From Prevotellaceae bacterium (GTDB lineage Bacteria; Bacteroidota; Bacteroidia; Bacteroidales; Bacteroidaceae): a stretch of 64,000 nucleotides of DNA. The position numbers were made by a program, and so were the translations under genes. Below are positions 24,376-32,910 of this stretch, piece by piece. Position 1 is the stretch's first letter. Each line of letters begins with the position of its first letter. The stretch is taken from the NCBI GenBank assembly GCA_015257125.1, contig JABZKU010000012.1, positions 1-64,000 on the forward strand, in the 5' to 3' direction. The notes under the pieces are model-generated. The model had not been told where the DNA came from. It ran no database searches and saw only the letters and a program-made list of their open reading frames with translations.

Positions 24376-25152
24376 GCCGGAAGCATTGCGAAGGAAGGCT
24401 TTGGCCGTGCCAAAGTTGAGGTTCATGTCGAGGCGCACGGGAAGATGGTTCGCATCGTCGGTGATGTAGAAGCGCACAATTTCCTTTTCTTTATTGTTCT
24501 TGCGCTCGATGAACGAAAACACCAAACAGCGGTAAGTGATGTCGGTGTGTTCTACCTTGAACGTCTTGCGTCCGCGGAAAAGAATGCTTTGTCTTCCGCA
24601 ATCGCGGCCATCGGCCATCACAAAGTTACGGCGTTCGCCCTCGTTCCAGCCCGCGGGATCGAACGAACGGGCGCGCAGCATCATCGAAACCATGTCGTAA
24701 ATACATTCATTGCTCTGCAAAGCCACCGGATGTTCGGGGCCGTTGTTGGCCGCATAGCTCATATTCACGCGACATTTGCCTTTGGGATAACTGTAGCGCA
24801 CCATGTCCGAGCGAAAATACTTGCCTTCGTGCGCCCGCTTCGTATAATAAAGAGGAGTCACGTTCATATCCGTGTAGCTCGTGAGGGTGTCGCGCATGAC
24901 GAAGACCTTATCTGCGCGTTTGTTGGTTGATGTGGTCAGATAAGTGCGGTAAGCCGGTTTGCCCTCGAAGGTGGTTTTGCGAATGTTCCATTGTGCCTGT
25001 CCCACCTTGACCCAAACGAAGGCCCAGTTGTAGTATAAATCGTAATTCAGCGTTTCGCCGTCTTGAAAAGCGGTGTTGCCCGATCCGCACTGCGCAGAGG
25101 CCGAGGAAAAAGTCAGCCAAAGGCCGAGGAAAAGGAAGAGAAGTCGTTGCAT
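24343..25152 (-). CDS. DUF3108 family exported protein
   Basis: 269 residues with a signal peptide (LLFLFLGLWLTFSSASAQ). The DUF3108 signature is present: GETLNYDLYYNWAFVWVKVG near the mature N-terminus, then TTTFEGKPAYRTYLTTST-like strands and ITDDANHLPVRLDMNLNFGTAKA near the C-terminus. The family is predicted to form a periplasmic beta-rich, lipocalin-like fold; its function is unknown. It lies 54 bp after the BASS transporter gene and is probably the third gene of the uvrB operon. The last codons coincide with a direct repeat continued in the downstream spacer. Confidence 0.85.
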   Translation of the reverse strand: MQRLLFLFLGLWLTFSSASAQCGSGNTAFQDGETLNYDLYYNWAFVWVKVGQAQWNIRKTTFEGKPAYRTYLTTSTNKRADKVFVMRDTLTSYTDMNVTPLYYTKRAHEGKYFRSDMVRYSYPKGKCRVNMSYAANNGPEHPVALQSNECIYDMVSMMLRARSFDPAGWNEGERRNFVMADGRDCGRQSILFRGRKTFKVEHTDITYRCLVFSFIERKNNKEKEIVRFYITDDANHLPVRLDMNLNFGTAKAFLRNASGVRHPQTSIVH

Positions 25153-25206
25153 AGTGGTGAAAAATGAGAGAAACGAGTGGCCGCTTTTGCCTTTTGTCCG
25201 CCGCGT

Positions 25207-26202
25207 TCAGGAGCGGGGAGGAGGTATATCAGGAGCCACACGGGCAAGATGGCGCTTGCCGTTCTGTGAAAGTTGATAACTGTTCCACACATTGTGGAAG
25301 ATGCTGTAGAAACCGCCCGCAATGGAGCTGACGGGATCGAAAAAAGTGTAGCCCGCCCAAATGGCGAAGACCGTATTTTTTTGTCCCAAGGCTTGTGCCG
25401 GCGCAATCGGCTCGCCGATGCGCTGACCGATGCGGCGTCCGAGGGCAAACTGCACGACGCAGGCCAGCAAAGCCGCGACACCGATGCCGAACAGCACCGT
25501 GCCGGGCGCATCGGTGTGCATCAGAGCGTGGGTAGATGAGGTGATGGCGAGCGTAAGGCACACCGCCCAAAGATAAAAAGCGAAGTCTTTGAGTCGCAAC
25601 AGCCGCCGGTGGAGTCGTGCCCACCACAATCGCACCGCCCATGCGGCTAAAAACGGACAAATGAGCATGGGAAAGACGCGCGCAAGGATCATGGCAAACG
25701 AAACGCCGAAACCTTGTCCGCCATGTGGCGCGATCACCGACAGCACCGCGGGAATGAGCACCGCGGCCACGAGGTTGATGAGCATCGTGTAGGTGGTTAC
25801 GCCCTCAATGTCGCCGCCGAGTTTACCGGTGATCACGGCACACGAAGTGGCGGTGGGACAGATGAGGCAGAGCATGGCGCCTTCGACCACGGGGCGGCCG
25901 CTTCCGACCGGAAAATAGTGGATGACGGCCGCTAAAGCGGTGAAAGTCAGCGCTTGGAAGGCGAGATGGCGCGCGTGCCAGCGGCGTAGACGCAGGTGGC
26001 GCGGATCGATTTTGCAAAAGGTGACGAACAGCATCGTGAAAATGAGCCACGGCTGCACAAACTTCACCACGGCAATGGCTTCGGCTTCGTGGGTTGCGCC
26101 GAAAGGCAGCGCCATCCAACCGAAATAGAGGACAACGCCGAGCACAATGGCGAAGGCGAGCATCCACGAACGGAGGAAACGCAGTAGCGTGTCAACAGTC
26201 AT
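25207..26202 (-). CDS. Bile acid:sodium symporter (BASS) family transporter
   Basis: 331 residues with about nine to ten hydrophobic segments. BASS-family landmarks are CLICPTATSCAVITGKLGGD in the first half and the repeat-related LGQKNTVFAIWAGYTFFDP in the second, both at discontinuous helices that bind sodium and substrate. Family members import bile acids, pantothenate or other organic anions with sodium; the substrate here is unknown. The gene starts 13 bp after uvrB, so co-transcription is likely though a functional link is not obvious. Confidence 0.88.
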   Translation of the reverse strand: MTVDTLLRFLRSWMLAFAIVLGVVLYFGWMALPFGATHEAEAIAVVKFVQPWLIFTMLFVTFCKIDPRHLRLRRWHARHLAFQALTFTALAAVIHYFPVGSGRPVVEGAMLCLICPTATSCAVITGKLGGDIEGVTTYTMLINLVAAVLIPAVLSVIAPHGGQGFGVSFAMILARVFPMLICPFLAAWAVRLWWARLHRRLLRLKDFAFYLWAVCLTLAITSSTHALMHTDAPGTVLFGIGVAALLACVVQFALGRRIGQRIGEPIAPAQALGQKNTVFAIWAGYTFFDPVSSIAGGFYSIFHNVWNSYQLSQNGKRHLARVAPDIPPPRS

Positions 26203-26215
26203 GCGGAAAGAACAG

Positions 26216-28315
26216 TTAAGATTGGGCTTCGAGGGCCAACATTTCGTCGCGCAACTGCGCAGCGGTCACAAAATCAAGTTGTTCGGCGGCGCGCTTCATC
26301 GCGTTGCGCAGGGTTTCGATGCGGGCGGCGCGTTCTTCGGCTGTCATCTTTCCGGTGTCGGCGGTGGCGTTTTCCGCCGAAGTCGTCCGGGCGGAGCCAT
26401 AGGTCGCGGCGCTTTCGGCGGCGCGCAGCGAGGATTTGCCCGTGGTCGCCGTGTAGGCGGCATTGCCCTGCCCGCGGCGCGGTTCGATTTGCTGCGCCTC
26501 GGCGCGCTCCTTGCCCAACTGTCCGAGTTGGCTCGGCGCGCTGTTTTTCTTCACTTGCGTGGGCGTGATGCCGTGTTCGGCATTGTAGTTCATTTGTTTG
26601 AGGCGGCGGCGATTGGTCTCGTCGATGGTGAGCTGCATGCTGCGCGTAATCTTTTTGGCGTACATGATGACGCGCCCGTTCACGTTACGTGCGGCACGCC
26701 CCGCCGTTTGCGTCATGCTGCGGCGGTCGCGCAGAAAACCTTCCTTGTCGGCATCGAGGATGGCCACGAGGGCGACCTCCGGCAAGTCGAGCCCTTCGCG
26801 CAGGAGGTTGACGCCCACCAGCACTTGATAGACACCGGCGCGCAGATCTTCCATGATTTGCACGCGTTGCAAGGTGTCGACGTCCGAGTGGATGTAGGCC
26901 GTGGGGATGCCCAAGCCCAGTAAGTACTCAGAGAGCTCTTCGGCCATGCGTTTGGTGAGGGTGGTGACCAGCGTGCGCTCATCGTGCGAAATGGCGATGC
27001 GGATTTCTTCGAGCAGGTCGTCGACAGGGAAGTCGGTGTCGCGCACCTCGATGGGAGGATCGAGCAGACCGGTGGGGCGAATCACCTGATCGACGTACAC
27101 ACCGCCCGCTTCGGCGAGTTCATACTCGTCGGGGGTGGCGCTGACATAGATGACTTGGTGGGTGAGTTCGCGAAACTCTTCGAACTTGAGCGGACGGTTG
27201 TCGAGCGCGGCGGGGAGTCGGAAACCGTAGTTGACCAAACTCTCTTTGCGCGAGCGGTCACCGCCGTACATCGCGCGGATTTGTGGCACGCTGACGTGGC
27301 TCTCGTCGATGACGAGCAGAAAGTCTTTCGGGAAAAAGTCGAGCAGACAGTAGGGGCGCATGCCCGGTTGGCGGCCGTCGAAGTAGCGCGAATAGTTTTC
27401 GATGCCCGAGCAGTGGCCGAGTTCGCGAATCATTTCGAGGTCGTAGCTCACGCGTTCCTCGAGACGCTGGGCTTCGAGGGTTTTGCCCTGCTCGTTGAAG
27501 AGCGCGACTTGCGCCACCAAGTCGTCTTGGATCTGATGAATGGCCAGGTCTTGGCTTTCTTTGGTCGTCATGAAGAGGTTGGCGGGGTAGACCTTGTACT
27601 CATCGAACGAACCGAGGCGGGCTCCTGTCAGACCGTCCACCTCTTCGATGCCGTCGATCTCGTCGCCCCAGAAATTGATGCGCAGCACGTCGTCGGCATA
27701 GGCCAAAAAGATGTCGACCGTGTCACCTTTCACGCGGAAGTTGCCGCGCGAAGGGGCGACGTCGTTGCGGGTGTAGAGCGAATCGACGAGTCGGCGCAAG
27801 AGCACGTTCATCGTGATGGTTTGCCCCGTGCGCAACAGGATGACATTCTCGTAGAACGCGGCGGGATTGCCCATGCCGTAGATGCAACTCACCGACGAAA
27901 CGACCACCACGTCTTTGCGTCCGGAGAGGAGCGTGGAGGTGGCGGCGAGCCGGAGCTTGTCGAGGTCGTCGTTGATGGCCAAGTCTTTCTCGATGTACGT
28001 GTCGGTCGAGGCGATGTAGGCTTCGGGCTGGTAGTAGTCGTAGTACGACACATAATATTCCACCGCGTTGTGGGGGAAAAAGCCTTTCATCTCGGTGTAG
28101 AGTTGGGCGGCCAGTGTCTTGTTGTGGGAGAGAATGAGGGTGGGGCGCCCGATTTCGGCGATGACGTTGGCGATGGTGAAGGTTTTTCCCGAGCCGGTCA
28201 CGCCGAGCAACACCTGTGCTTCTTCGCCGTTGCGGAGGCCTTGGGTGAGTTGGCGGATGGCTTCGGGCTGGTCGCCCATGGGTTTGTAGGGAGAGGTGAG
28301 TTGAAATTCGGGCAT
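26216..28315 (-). CDS. uvrB: UvrABC excision nuclease subunit B
   Basis: 699 residues. The damage-verifying helicase-like subunit of nucleotide excision repair. It starts MPEFQLTSPYKPMGDQPEAI (ATG 28315); an in-frame extension of 83 codons upstream would translate the terminator region and is rejected. Motifs: Walker A GVTGSGKTFT, beta-hairpin YYDYYQPEAYI, LLVIDESHVSVPQ, QTAGRAARNVNG. A C-terminal UVR domain (EERAARIETLRNAMKRAAEQ) binds UvrC. Between helicase and UVR domain lies an Ala/Thr/Gln-rich insert of about 60 residues. It leads a three-gene minus operon. Confidence 0.97.
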   Translation of the reverse strand: MPEFQLTSPYKPMGDQPEAIRQLTQGLRNGEEAQVLLGVTGSGKTFTIANVIAEIGRPTLILSHNKTLAAQLYTEMKGFFPHNAVEYYVSYYDYYQPEAYIASTDTYIEKDLAINDDLDKLRLAATSTLLSGRKDVVVVSSVSCIYGMGNPAAFYENVILLRTGQTITMNVLLRRLVDSLYTRNDVAPSRGNFRVKGDTVDIFLAYADDVLRINFWGDEIDGIEEVDGLTGARLGSFDEYKVYPANLFMTTKESQDLAIHQIQDDLVAQVALFNEQGKTLEAQRLEERVSYDLEMIRELGHCSGIENYSRYFDGRQPGMRPYCLLDFFPKDFLLVIDESHVSVPQIRAMYGGDRSRKESLVNYGFRLPAALDNRPLKFEEFRELTHQVIYVSATPDEYELAEAGGVYVDQVIRPTGLLDPPIEVRDTDFPVDDLLEEIRIAISHDERTLVTTLTKRMAEELSEYLLGLGIPTAYIHSDVDTLQRVQIMEDLRAGVYQVLVGVNLLREGLDLPEVALVAILDADKEGFLRDRRSMTQTAGRAARNVNGRVIMYAKKITRSMQLTIDETNRRRLKQMNYNAEHGITPTQVKKNSAPSQLGQLGKERAEAQQIEPRRGQGNAAYTATTGKSSLRAAESAATYGSARTTSAENATADTGKMTAEERAARIETLRNAMKRAAEQLDFVTAAQLRDEMLALEAQS

Positions 28316-28374
28316 GTCGAGTAGTGCTTGTGAAGAGGCGTGGCGCGCGGGCGCGCAGTGCACGGCCTTGACAG

Positions 28375-28405
28375 CGAAGTTACGAAAAAGCGGCGGAGTG
28401 ACAAA
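28375..28405 (-). promoter_or_regulatory. Candidate uvrB promoter
   Basis: On the minus strand: TTTG (28405-28402), 19-nt spacer, TAACTTCG (28382-28375), one base off TAnnTTTG. The leader would be about 55 nt. Confidence 0.45.
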
Positions 28406-28456
28406 CGCTTTCTGCGTGAGCGCCGTGCGAACAAAATCAAACAAGGGAAGAATGAC

Positions 28457-28498
28457 AAAAAAGTTGGGACATTTCGTCGAAAATGTCCCAACTTTTTC
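28457..28498 (-). terminator. Terminator of the 28561-29169 gene
   Basis: A 17-bp stem (28458-28474 with 28481-28497), loop CGTCGA, with a T-run on the minus strand. The TTGGGACA core matches the terminator at 19571-19606, and TAGTCTACTTTTTT follows at 28505-28518. Confidence 0.85.
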
Positions 28499-28560
28499 TG
28501 GAAAGTAGTCTACTTTTTTGAGCCGTCTGTGCGGCTTGTCGGGCACAGTGCCCGGAAGTG

Positions 28561-29169
28561 TCATCGTCCTTCGAGTGTTCCGGCGAAATCGCGGTAGGCA
28601 CTCATCATCACGGCCGTTTCGCGCGGATACTTTCGCGCGGCGGCTTTTTTATAGTGGCTCAGTGCGGCGGCCAACCATGGATCTTTGCACGGATTTTGCC
28701 AAAAACATTGCCAAAAGAGGCGTTGTTCGGCCGGCGTGTGGCGCGCCAACAGTCGGAAGAAGGCGAGGGGATGGGCATCGGCGTAGGTGCGCAGTTCCTC
28801 CTGCAGATAGCTGGGCGCATCGGCCTCCCAATGTCCGTCCATGAAGAGGGTGATGAGCCGATCGATGCGCGTTTCGACGGGCACGGCGGGGATTTTGCTT
28901 CGGAAGGCTTCTGTGTAGTCGTAGCTCGAGGCATAAAGATTGGCGGGAATGAGCTCGGGATGGTAGCCGAAGAGGACTTCGAGCTCAAAAAACGTCTTCG
29001 GGAAGGCTTCGAAAAAGGCCTTTTGCCGTGCAGTGTCCGTCGGGCTTTGCTGCAATGCGGTGTAGGCTTCCGTGAGCCGCTGGGCGGCGGGCGAAAGGTC
29101 GGGGGCTTTTTGTGCCTGTGTGGCAGAAAGACCGAAGATGAAGAGGAGAGAACAGAGCTGGGTCTTCAT
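28561..29169 (-). CDS. Exported protein of unknown function
   Basis: 202 residues with a signal peptide (MKTQLCSLLFIFGLSATQAQ). The mature part is helical and acidic/aromatic: AFFEAFPKTFFELEVLFGYH and LFMDGHWEADAPSYLQEEL. I do not recognise the family; the first block resembles uncharacterised Bacteroidales exported proteins. It is monocistronic, with its own -7 element and terminator, between the udp-like and uvrB operons. No function is assigned. Confidence 0.75.
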   Translation of the reverse strand: MKTQLCSLLFIFGLSATQAQKAPDLSPAAQRLTEAYTALQQSPTDTARQKAFFEAFPKTFFELEVLFGYHPELIPANLYASSYDYTEAFRSKIPAVPVETRIDRLITLFMDGHWEADAPSYLQEELRTYADAHPLAFFRLLARHTPAEQRLFWQCFWQNPCKDPWLAAALSHYKKAAARKYPRETAVMMSAYRDFAGTLEGR

Positions 29170-29231
29170 GATGACGGGGGATTATGGTTGAATAATGTAA
29201 TTAGTGGCGGGCAATTCATGTCCGGTGGAGG

Positions 29232-29239
29232 CAAAGGTA
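29232..29239 (-). promoter_or_regulatory. -7 element TACCTTTG
   Basis: Minus-strand TACCTTTG (29239-29232), 62 nt before the ATG of the exported-protein gene. No clear -33 box. Confidence 0.45.
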
Positions 29240-29271
29240 GTGAAGTTTTTGAAAGTTCGTGCTTTTAGCAC

Positions 29272-29308
29272 AAAAAAAACGACACGAATCCGTAGGGAAA
29301 TCGTGTCG
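29272..29308 (-). terminator. Terminator of the nucleoside phosphorylase operon
   Basis: An 8-bp perfect stem (29280-29287 with 29301-29308) is followed on the minus strand by eight T. Confidence 0.85.
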
Positions 29309-29432
29309 ATTTTGTTTTGTAGATGGTATTTGATTTGTCAAGGCCAAGAGATTGGTCGGGATGACAACGCAAAGTTATGAATTTATTTCGGTATTGCAAA
29401 ATTTTTCATTATGCCCTGCGGCATATACGAAT

Positions 29433-30320
29433 TTAAATTCTATCTAATACCGTGGTAATCAAGGTATCAATCGAATTTTTATAGTTGGGATTTGCTTTAC
29501 CGGCCACGCGATTGGCCACAACCATGCAGCAAGTCATGGCTTTGTGACCCATGAGTCGTGCAAGACCGGCGAGGGCGCTGCTTTCCATCTCGAAGTTGGT
29601 GATGCAGAGATCGCCGTGTTTGAAGGCCATGATCTTGTCGTTGGCTTGCGGGTCGGCGAGGGGCACGCGCAGACGGCGGCCTTGCGGGCCGTAGAAGCCA
29701 CCGCAGGCGATGGTGACGCCGCGAACCATGTCGGTGCCGGCAATGCGATCGAGCAACTCGGCATCGTTGTCGATGCAGTAGGGGTGGGCGATGCATTGGG
29801 TGCCCGTCCACTGCATGGCTTCGAGGAAGGCGCGCTCAAACTCGAGGTCGCAAACTTCGTTGCGGCCGTCGTAGAAGTTGAGCAAGCCGTCGAAACCGAG
29901 ACTCTTTTGCGAAGCGATGAAAGTGCCTTCGGGGGTGTGGCGCTGCAAACCGCCACAGGTGCCGACACGCACGAGGTGGAGCTGACGGAATTCGGGACGC
30001 TCGGTGCGGGTGTTGAAGTCGATGTTGGCCAGCGCGTCGAGTTCGTTGACGACGATGTCGATGTTGTCGCAACCGATACCGGTGGAAACGACTGTGATGC
30101 GCTTGCCTTTGTAGGTACCGGTCACGGTGCGGAACTCGCGGCTCTCGACTTCGAATTCGCGGTGCTCAAAGTGCGATGCGACGAGCTCAACTCGGCCGGG
30201 ATCGCCGACGAGAATCACTTTGTCTGCGACTTGTTCGGGAAGAAGATGGAGGTGGAAAATCGAACCGTCTGCGTTGAGAATGAGTTCGGATTCGGGAAAA
30301 TGGATGTTGTTCATGGCCAT
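29433..30320 (-). CDS. Nucleoside phosphorylase (uridine phosphorylase-like)
   Basis: 295 residues if started at ATG 30320 (MAMNNIHFPESEL); ATG 30314 is equally plausible. An upstream start would overlap the previous gene. NP-I family signature: ILVGDPGRVELVA (phosphate site), VVSTGIGCDNIDIVVNEL, RVGTCGGLQRHTPEG and the ribose/base site segment TNFEMESSALAGLARLMGH. It catalyses reversible phosphorolysis of a nucleoside, most likely uridine, for salvage. The form resembles Bacteroidetes phosphorylases of about 290 residues more than E. coli Udp. It ends the long minus-strand run. Confidence 0.88.
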   Translation of the reverse strand: MAMNNIHFPESELILNADGSIFHLHLLPEQVADKVILVGDPGRVELVASHFEHREFEVESREFRTVTGTYKGKRITVVSTGIGCDNIDIVVNELDALANIDFNTRTERPEFRQLHLVRVGTCGGLQRHTPEGTFIASQKSLGFDGLLNFYDGRNEVCDLEFERAFLEAMQWTGTQCIAHPYCIDNDAELLDRIAGTDMVRGVTIACGGFYGPQGRRLRVPLADPQANDKIMAFKHGDLCITNFEMESSALAGLARLMGHKAMTCCMVVANRVAGKANPNYKNSIDTLITTVLDRI

Positions 30321-30366
30321 TTTATTTTGAAAATAAAGAATGGAAAGGAGAAAGCCGAGCGGAAAT

Positions 30367-31635
30367 TCAGCGTTGTTCTGCACGCCGAATTTCTTTGGCA
30401 AGGTTTTTAATTTCTTGATGGAGGCGAGTGAGCGTCAACTCGGTGCGTCGCAGCGTTTGGGCGTCGGCTTCGTTGCGCTGTTGGGCGTAGCGGCGTTCGG
30501 CTTCTTCGCGTTGACGGGCGACTTCACGGCTTTGTTCGGTGAGATCGAGCCATCGTGCGGCGAGCCGACGTCCGGTTTCGCTTTGAAAATCGGCCAGGGA
30601 GGTGGCTAAACGGTCGTCGTCGATGACAAAGGTGAAGTCGGGCGGCGCGGCTTCGTTGTGTTGGCGCTTTTGGGCGGCGAGAAATTGCCGATGTTGCGCA
30701 ATTCGTGCCGCTTGACCGGCTTGCGATTCGGCAACGGAGTGGAGTGCTGCGGCTTGGCGGAGCAGTTGATGATCATCGGTGGTGAGTTCTTCGAAATTGG
30801 GCGTGTCGAAGAGTAAGGTGTAGCGGCACACGCGGTCGGAAGGTTGGCGACGATTGGTGACGAGATAGCCTTGGTGGGCGGTGGCGTCGAGGACATAGCA
30901 AAAATCGTCGGCGGGGGAATTGAAGGGCATGCCGAGACTGACGGGGCGGACGAAGCGTCGCGTGTCGGGGTTGTAGCGGGTGATGAAAAGATCGCGCCCG
31001 CCGATGTCGCTACCGGCGTGATGTGCCGAGAAAACTAAGGTGGTGCCGCCGTCGGGTGTGAGAAATGGATAATCGATGTCGGTGAAACTGCTGTCAAGTC
31101 CGGGCAGCGGTTCGGGAACACTCCAACGATTGCCGGCTTTCACCAAGCGATAGAGACGGCGCGGGCTACCTGCGGGGAGAATCGCCACTGTGCCGAGAGC
31201 ATTGACGAAGGCGGTGCCGCAATTCGTGAGGGAAGTGCCGAGCGAGGTGCCGGCTACGAAACGACCGGCGTCGGGAGAGAGTGACAAACTGTCGAGCCAG
31301 TGTGCGCGGTCGAGGGAAAGGCTGTCGAGCCAGACGACTTTTTTGGTGCTGCCCATGAGTTCGGCGGCACGTTGCACACGATGCAGTTCGGCGGTGAGTG
31401 AATCTTTGGCCGTATGTAAGGGAGCGGCGGCAATTTCGGCGTTGAGGCGCAGTTCGGCTGTGCTCCAATCGTAGGCGGCAATGGCATCCGCCGCACTGCG
31501 CACGGCCGTTGTGTTGTTGTGAACAGGCGCCGAACGGTGACGTACGGGCGAGTTTTTGCGCCGTTGTGCCGCAAGCGGAAGTGCCGCTTGGAGAATCAGC
31601 AGCAGGAGTGTGGCAAAAGAAAAAAGTCGGGTCAT
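30367..31635 (-). CDS. Exported PD40 / WD40-like beta-propeller protein
   Basis: 422 residues from ATG 31635, chosen because it creates a signal peptide (FSFATLLLLILQAALPLAAQ); the longer frame upstream only shadows the MBL gene. PD40-type segments are visible: IDYPFLTPDGGTTLVFSAHH, then GGRDLFITRYNPDTRRF and PFNSPADDFCYVLD. The last about 90 residues are a predicted coiled coil (QREEAERRYAQQRNEAD). Such proteins are usually periplasmic or surface scaffolds. The start codon overlaps the MBL hydrolase stop (ATGA), so the two are translationally coupled. Function unknown. Confidence 0.78.
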   Translation of the reverse strand: MTRLFSFATLLLLILQAALPLAAQRRKNSPVRHRSAPVHNNTTAVRSAADAIAAYDWSTAELRLNAEIAAAPLHTAKDSLTAELHRVQRAAELMGSTKKVVWLDSLSLDRAHWLDSLSLSPDAGRFVAGTSLGTSLTNCGTAFVNALGTVAILPAGSPRRLYRLVKAGNRWSVPEPLPGLDSSFTDIDYPFLTPDGGTTLVFSAHHAGSDIGGRDLFITRYNPDTRRFVRPVSLGMPFNSPADDFCYVLDATAHQGYLVTNRRQPSDRVCRYTLLFDTPNFEELTTDDHQLLRQAAALHSVAESQAGQAARIAQHRQFLAAQKRQHNEAAPPDFTFVIDDDRLATSLADFQSETGRRLAARWLDLTEQSREVARQREEAERRYAQQRNEADAQTLRRTELTLTRLHQEIKNLAKEIRRAEQR

Positions 31636-32282
31636 GGTAGGAAGGGGTTGTAGCGCCGCTCGTGGCCGATGGTGGTTGCACCGCCGTGCCCGGGGAGTAC
31701 TTGTACGTCGTCGGGGAGCGTGAGGAGTTGGGTGCGGATGGAGTGGATGAGCTGGTCGTGTTTTCCGCCCAAATCGGTGCGACCGATGCTTTCGGCAAAG
31801 AGGGTATCGCCGGCAAAGAGTACTTTTTCGTCGGGGGCGTAGAAGCAAACGCCGCCGGGCGTGTGACCCGGCGTGTGCAACACGCGGAGGGTGTGGTGGC
31901 CGAGGGGGAGTTCCGTCGTGCAGCCGGGGGCGCCGATGGGCTCGAAGCGTGCGGGGACAGCAAAATCGGGGCAACTGCGCAGAAAGTGTTCGGCGTGGCG
32001 CGCGGCATGTGCCAAAAACGGTTCGTCGGCCGGGTGCATGTAGGGCGTCAGTCCATAGGTTTCGGCCGCCCATGCGCAACCGAAAACGTGATCAAAGTGT
32101 CCGTGCGTGAGCAACAGCAGGGTGGGGCGAAGCCAGTGCGCAGAAATGTAGTCGGCAATGGCTTTTTGCTCCTCGGGAAAGAGGGCGCCGCAGTCGATGA
32201 TGGCTGCTTCGCCCGTGGAGTCGGACACAATGTAGGTGTTTTCCTGAATCGGATTGACTGTGAAACCTTGTATTTTGAGCAT
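31632..32282 (-). CDS. Metallo-beta-lactamase-fold hydrolase (glyoxalase II-like)
   Basis: 216 residues, cytoplasmic. Zinc ligands are H60, H62, D64 and H65 in THGHFDH, with later ligands in HTPGHTPGG, FAGDTLF and LPGHGGATTIGHE. This is the YcbL/GloB-like branch, hydrolysing thioesters such as S-lactoylglutathione or related metabolites; the substrate in this organism, which may lack glutathione, is uncertain. It lies 7 bp after rsmG and overlaps the next gene by 4 bp. Confidence 0.92.
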   Translation of the reverse strand: MLKIQGFTVNPIQENTYIVSDSTGEAAIIDCGALFPEEQKAIADYISAHWLRPTLLLLTHGHFDHVFGCAWAAETYGLTPYMHPADEPFLAHAARHAEHFLRSCPDFAVPARFEPIGAPGCTTELPLGHHTLRVLHTPGHTPGGVCFYAPDEKVLFAGDTLFAESIGRTDLGGKHDQLIHSIRTQLLTLPDDVQVLPGHGGATTIGHERRYNPFLP

Positions 32283-32289
32283 AGCGGGC

Positions 32290-32910
32290 TTAAAGTGTGA
32301 CGTAAGCTACCTTTTTGGTCTCGAAAAACTCTTCTTCGAAGTAAGTGTGCAGAGGCCACACATCGCAGCAGTGCTTGAAGGGACGCATTTCCTGCTGGAT
32401 GTCGCCGCCTTTGAGGCAGATGAGGCCGTTGGGCAGGGAGTTGCGCTGCTCGTGGTGCACGTTTTTGCGGACAAGGCGCACCAAATCTTCCATTTGCATC
32501 ACGGCGCGGCTCACCACGAAGTCGTATTTCTCCTTTTCCTCCATGACGTTCTTGTGAGAGGTGCGCACATTGGTGAGTTCGAGCGCATCAGCCACGGATT
32601 GTGCCACTTTAATTTTTTTTCCGATGGAATCAAGCAGGTGGAATTGGACTTCGGGAAAGAGAATGGCGAGGGGAATGCCCGGAAAGCCGCCACCGGTGCC
32701 GATGTCCATGACGTGAGTGCCGGGACGAAAGGTGATGACTTTGGCAATACCCAACGAGTGGAGCACATGGTGAGGGTAGAGATTGTCGATGTCTTTGCGC
32801 GAAATGACGTTGATCTTGGCGTTCCAATCACGATAAAGGGCATCGAGGGCGGCAAACTGGCGTTGTTGCTGCTCAGTGAGCTGGGGAAAATAGCGAAGGA
32901 GCTGTTCCAT
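32290..32910 (-). CDS. rsmG: 16S rRNA (guanine527-N7)-methyltransferase
   Basis: 206 residues. It methylates G527 of 16S rRNA using SAM. Visible are the N-terminal WNAKINVISRKDIDNLYPHH, the SAM-binding HVMDIGTGGGFPGIPLAI and the catalytic-region VVSRAVMQMEDLV. Loss in other bacteria gives low-level streptomycin resistance. Its ATG overlaps the stop of the DEAD-box helicase gene by one base (TGATG), which suggests coupling to an RNA-remodelling gene. Confidence 0.96.
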   Translation of the reverse strand: MEQLLRYFPQLTEQQQRQFAALDALYRDWNAKINVISRKDIDNLYPHHVLHSLGIAKVITFRPGTHVMDIGTGGGFPGIPLAILFPEVQFHLLDSIGKKIKVAQSVADALELTNVRTSHKNVMEEKEKYDFVVSRAVMQMEDLVRLVRKNVHHEQRNSLPNGLICLKGGDIQQEMRPFKHCCDVWPLHTYFEEEFFETKKVAYVTL

